The position numbers were made by a program, and so were the translations under genes. Below the pieces are notes generated by a model. The model was not told the origin of the DNA, searched no databases, and worked only from the letters and a program-made list of their open reading frames with translations. A stretch of DNA of 7,087 nt from JBHJOF01 sp050330055 (GTDB lineage: Bacteria; Pseudomonadota; Alphaproteobacteria; Kiloniellales; JAKSDN01): positions 1 to 7,087 of the forward strand of contig JBHJOF010000379.1 of assembly GCA_050330055.1 (NCBI GenBank), written 5' to 3'. Positions 5,765 to 7,087 of the stretch are shown here, piece after piece (position 1 is the stretch's first letter; the number at the start of each line of letters is the position of its first letter).

Positions 5765-6694
5765 ATGACGCAGCCGGGCAAGCTGCAGCGCGTTACCAGC
5801 ACCGGCGCCTTCGCGGTCACGGCCGAGGTGACGCCGTCGCTCTCGGCCGACCCGAGGGTGCTGCTGGCCAAGGCCGCGCCGCTCAGGGGTCTGGCCGATG
5901 CGGTCAACGTGACCGACGCGGCCGGGGCGCGGCCGGCGCTCTCCAGCTTCGCCGCCGCCGCGATCCTGGCCGGCGCCGGCATCGAGCCGGTGGCGCAGGT
6001 GACCTGCCGCGACCGCAACCGCATCGCTCTGGCCGGCGATTTGATCGGCGCCGCGGCGCAGGGCGTGCCCAACATCCTGGTGCTGCACGGGGACGATCCG
6101 CCAGTTGGCGACATGCCGGACGCCAAGGCGGTGCACGACCTCGACTCTCGCGGCGTGATGGCGCTGGCGCGGCGGATGCGCGACGAGGGGACGCTGCCCT
6201 CGGGCCGCGCGATCGAGCCGCCGCCGCGGCTCTTCATCGGCGCCGCCGATACGCCCTTCGACCCGTCGCCCGACTGGCGGCCGACAAGCCTGCAAGGCAA
6301 GGCCGAGGCCGGCGCCGACTTCGTGCAGACCCAGTTCTGCTTCGACCTGGCGCTGGCGCGGCGCTACCTGGTGCGGCTCGCCGACTTCGGCCTGACCGAG
6401 CGGCTCAGGATTCTGGCCGGCGTCGGACCGATCGCCACGGCCCGCTCGGCGCGCTGGATGAACGAGAACCTGCGCGGCGTGAACGTGCCCGAGTCGGTCA
6501 TCGCGCGCCTCGAGCGCGCCGTCGACCCGGCGGCCGAGGGCCGCAGGCTCTGCATCGAGCTGATCCAGGGCCTCAGCGAGACGCCCGGCTGCGCCGGCGT
6601 CCACGTCATGGCGCCGCTGCAGTCCAGTGAGGCCATCGCCGCCGTGATCGAGGAGTCGGGCGTGCTGGCTGGGCGACGGGTGCAAGTCGGTTAG
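5765..6694 (+). CDS. Methylenetetrahydrofolate reductase family protein (MetF-like)
   Basis: The 309-residue protein belongs to the methylenetetrahydrofolate reductase family, a flavin-dependent TIM barrel interconverting 5,10-methylene- and 5-methyl-tetrahydrofolate. The expected active-site residues can be placed: Glu21 in AVTAEVTPS (like E. coli Glu28), Asp110 in LHGDDPP (like Asp120), and Gln190 in VQTQFCFD (like Gln183). TCRDRNR (80-86) and IATARSARWMNENLRGVNVP lie where conserved barrel segments are expected, and the end GVHVMAP...IAAVIEESGVL is typical of this subfamily. It differs from classical MetF in sequence. I recall relatives in alphaproteobacteria beside one-carbon or methylated-amine catabolism genes, so it may work in methyl-group oxidation rather than methionine synthesis. 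I therefore give no gene symbol. The ATG at 5765 has only a weak ribosome binding site (AAGCGGCGGG). Translation may be coupled to the upstream gene. Confidence 0.88.
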   Translation: MTQPGKLQRVTSTGAFAVTAEVTPSLSADPRVLLAKAAPLRGLADAVNVTDAAGARPALSSFAAAAILAGAGIEPVAQVTCRDRNRIALAGDLIGAAAQGVPNILVLHGDDPPVGDMPDAKAVHDLDSRGVMALARRMRDEGTLPSGRAIEPPPRLFIGAADTPFDPSPDWRPTSLQGKAEAGADFVQTQFCFDLALARRYLVRLADFGLTERLRILAGVGPIATARSARWMNENLRGVNVPESVIARLERAVDPAAEGRRLCIELIQGLSETPGCAGVHVMAPLQSSEAIAAVIEESGVLAGRRVQVG

Positions 6695-6731
6695 AGCCGG
6701 CCTTTCTCAAAGCAGCCGTCACACACTCGAT

Positions 6732-6755
6732 CGTATGCCCGGGCTTCATCCACGG
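6732..6755 (+). repeat. Degenerate copy of an intergenic palindromic repeat
   Basis: CGTATGCCCGGGCTTCATCC followed by ACGG has the same outer frame (CGT-ATG...CATCCACGG) as the complete element at 6785-6815, but part of the right arm is missing. It resembles the CGTCATG...CATCCACG repeats I know from alphaproteobacterial intergenic regions. The identification is from memory. Confidence 0.4.
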
Positions 6756-6784
6756 CTGTCCGGCCAAGGCTCGTTCACACCAAT

Positions 6785-6815
6785 CGTCATGGTCGGCGAA
6801 GGCCGACCATCCACG
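6785..6815 (+). repeat. Complete palindromic intergenic repeat element
   Basis: ATGGTCGGC (6789-6797) and GCCGACCAT (6802-6810) form a perfect 9-bp stem with a GAAG loop, framed by CGTC on the left and CCACG on the right. This layout, CGTC-ATG-stem-CAT-CCACG, matches abundant dispersed palindromes between genes of alphaproteobacteria, whose translations are often annotated as tiny spurious proteins. It could also act as a transcript-end hairpin for the MetF-like gene, about 95 nt past its stop. Confidence 0.6.
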
Positions 6816-6989
6816 GGTTTCTTTGGTTGCAGCTGCAACCGGTGCCCGCCACGATCATTGGATGGTAAACGGGTGCGGTTGATCCGGAGTACCAACCCGG
6901 ATTGGGCCGACAGCTACGACAGACTGATCTGGTGCAGTGCAGCTCAGTTACCCCGCCGGACACAAACTCGTGGATGGTCGGCCTTCGCC
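6795..6989. repeat. 26-bp long-range inverted repeat
   Basis: The 26 bases at 6795-6820 recur in reverse complement at 6964-6989 with one mismatch (position 6968), enclosing 143 bp. The left copy is part of the complete palindrome. The right copy lacks the far arm, as its sequence diverges after CTTCGCC. The arrangement resembles two oppositely oriented intergenic repeats or the terminal repeats of a small non-autonomous element. No target-site duplication is obvious outside the arms. Confidence 0.7.
6825..6840. repeat. Perfect 16-bp palindrome
   Basis: GGTTGCAGCTGCAACC is self-complementary over its full 16 bases with no spacer. It lies within the segment enclosed by the 26-bp inverted repeat. 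Such a palindrome may be a protein-binding site or a remnant of a repeat. Confidence 0.6.
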
Positions 6990-7001
6990 ACTGCTGTCCG
7001 G
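6956..7001. repeat. CCGGACA/TGTCCGG inverted repeat around the right copy
   Basis: CCGGACA (6956-6962) and TGTCCGG (6995-7001) bracket the reversed repeat copy. In addition CCAC-T-GCTGTCCGG (6988-7001) is a direct near-copy, 13 of 14 bases, of CCACGGCTGTCCGG at 6750-6763. The shared motif suggests that the two repeat regions arose by duplication or have a common end sequence. Confidence 0.5.
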
Positions 7002-7087
7002 TTTAATCACTGGCGATCTGCTATAGGGCCTTGTTGCAGTGGGCAAAGCAGTGGTTACGGAGTGGCGGAGACTTGCTTTTCCATTCT

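Larger units (their letters stand above)
6695..7087. other. Repeat-rich, lower-GC intergenic stretch without a convincing gene
   Basis: These 393 bases follow the MetF-like gene to the window end. GC is visibly lower than in the neighbouring genes, and the stretch contains several palindromes and related repeats (listed separately). A plus-strand frame opens at 6789 and stays open to the window end (99 codons), but it starts inside a palindromic repeat, reads through its inverted copy and resembles no protein I know. I see no tRNA or other RNA gene. Confidence 0.6.

Noticed and set aside
4711..6300. 529-codon minus-strand frame spanning DUF4326, the 133-aa gene and part of the MetF-like gene
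   Set aside because: It overlaps three better-supported genes in other frames. Its composition (Arg, Pro, Ala, Ser) is that of a shadow frame.
5723..6685. 320-codon minus-strand frame opposite the MetF-like gene
   Set aside because: It is a mirror frame of a gene with recognisable catalytic residues and has no motifs of its own.
6695..7087. CRISPR array
   Set aside because: The repeats are few, mostly inverted rather than direct, and unevenly spaced. No regular repeat-spacer pattern and no cas genes are present.

Overview
The window is high-GC DNA, most probably from an alphaproteobacterium of a Rhodospirillales-like group. The clues are strong G/C third positions throughout, a 41-residue zinc-independent ribosomal protein bL36 of the alphaproteobacterial type, glycolate oxidase subunits of the proteobacterial GlcD/GlcE type, and palindromic intergenic repeats resembling those common in alphaproteobacterial genomes. 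The lineage is inferred from these features, not from any database comparison.

Left part, all on the minus strand (read from 3270 down to 1): a predicted promoter, then glcD (1676-3163), glcE (426-1649) and, 17 bp further on, a gene for a two-helix membrane protein that runs off the window at base 1. GlcD and GlcE are the FAD-binding subunits of glycolate oxidase, which makes glyoxylate from glycolate. The iron-sulfur subunit GlcF is not the next gene and must lie outside the window if it is present.

Middle, still on the minus strand: rpmJ (3382-3507), with its own well-formed promoter, a leader hairpin and a G/C hairpin downstream; a SAM-dependent methyltransferase gene (3625-4575); an AT-rich intergenic island with two adjacent inverted repeats (4665-4722); a terminator-like hairpin; and a DUF4326 protein (4854-5159).

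Right part, plus strand: a 151-bp divergent intergenic region, an unrecognised acidic, tryptophan-rich 133-residue protein (5311-5712) and, 52 bp later, a MetF-like methylenetetrahydrofolate reductase (5765-6694). These two probably form a transcription unit. The last 393 bases (6695-7087) hold no convincing gene. They have visibly lower GC and contain several interrelated inverted and direct repeats, which look like degenerate intergenic repeat elements or the edge of a mobile element.

Most of the window is ordinary chromosomal housekeeping and C1/C2 metabolism. I see no clear new multi-gene system. The parts most worth a second look are the repeat-rich right end, the AT-rich double inverted repeat before the methyltransferase, the unexpected gene after glcE, and the unknown protein paired with the MetF-like enzyme.
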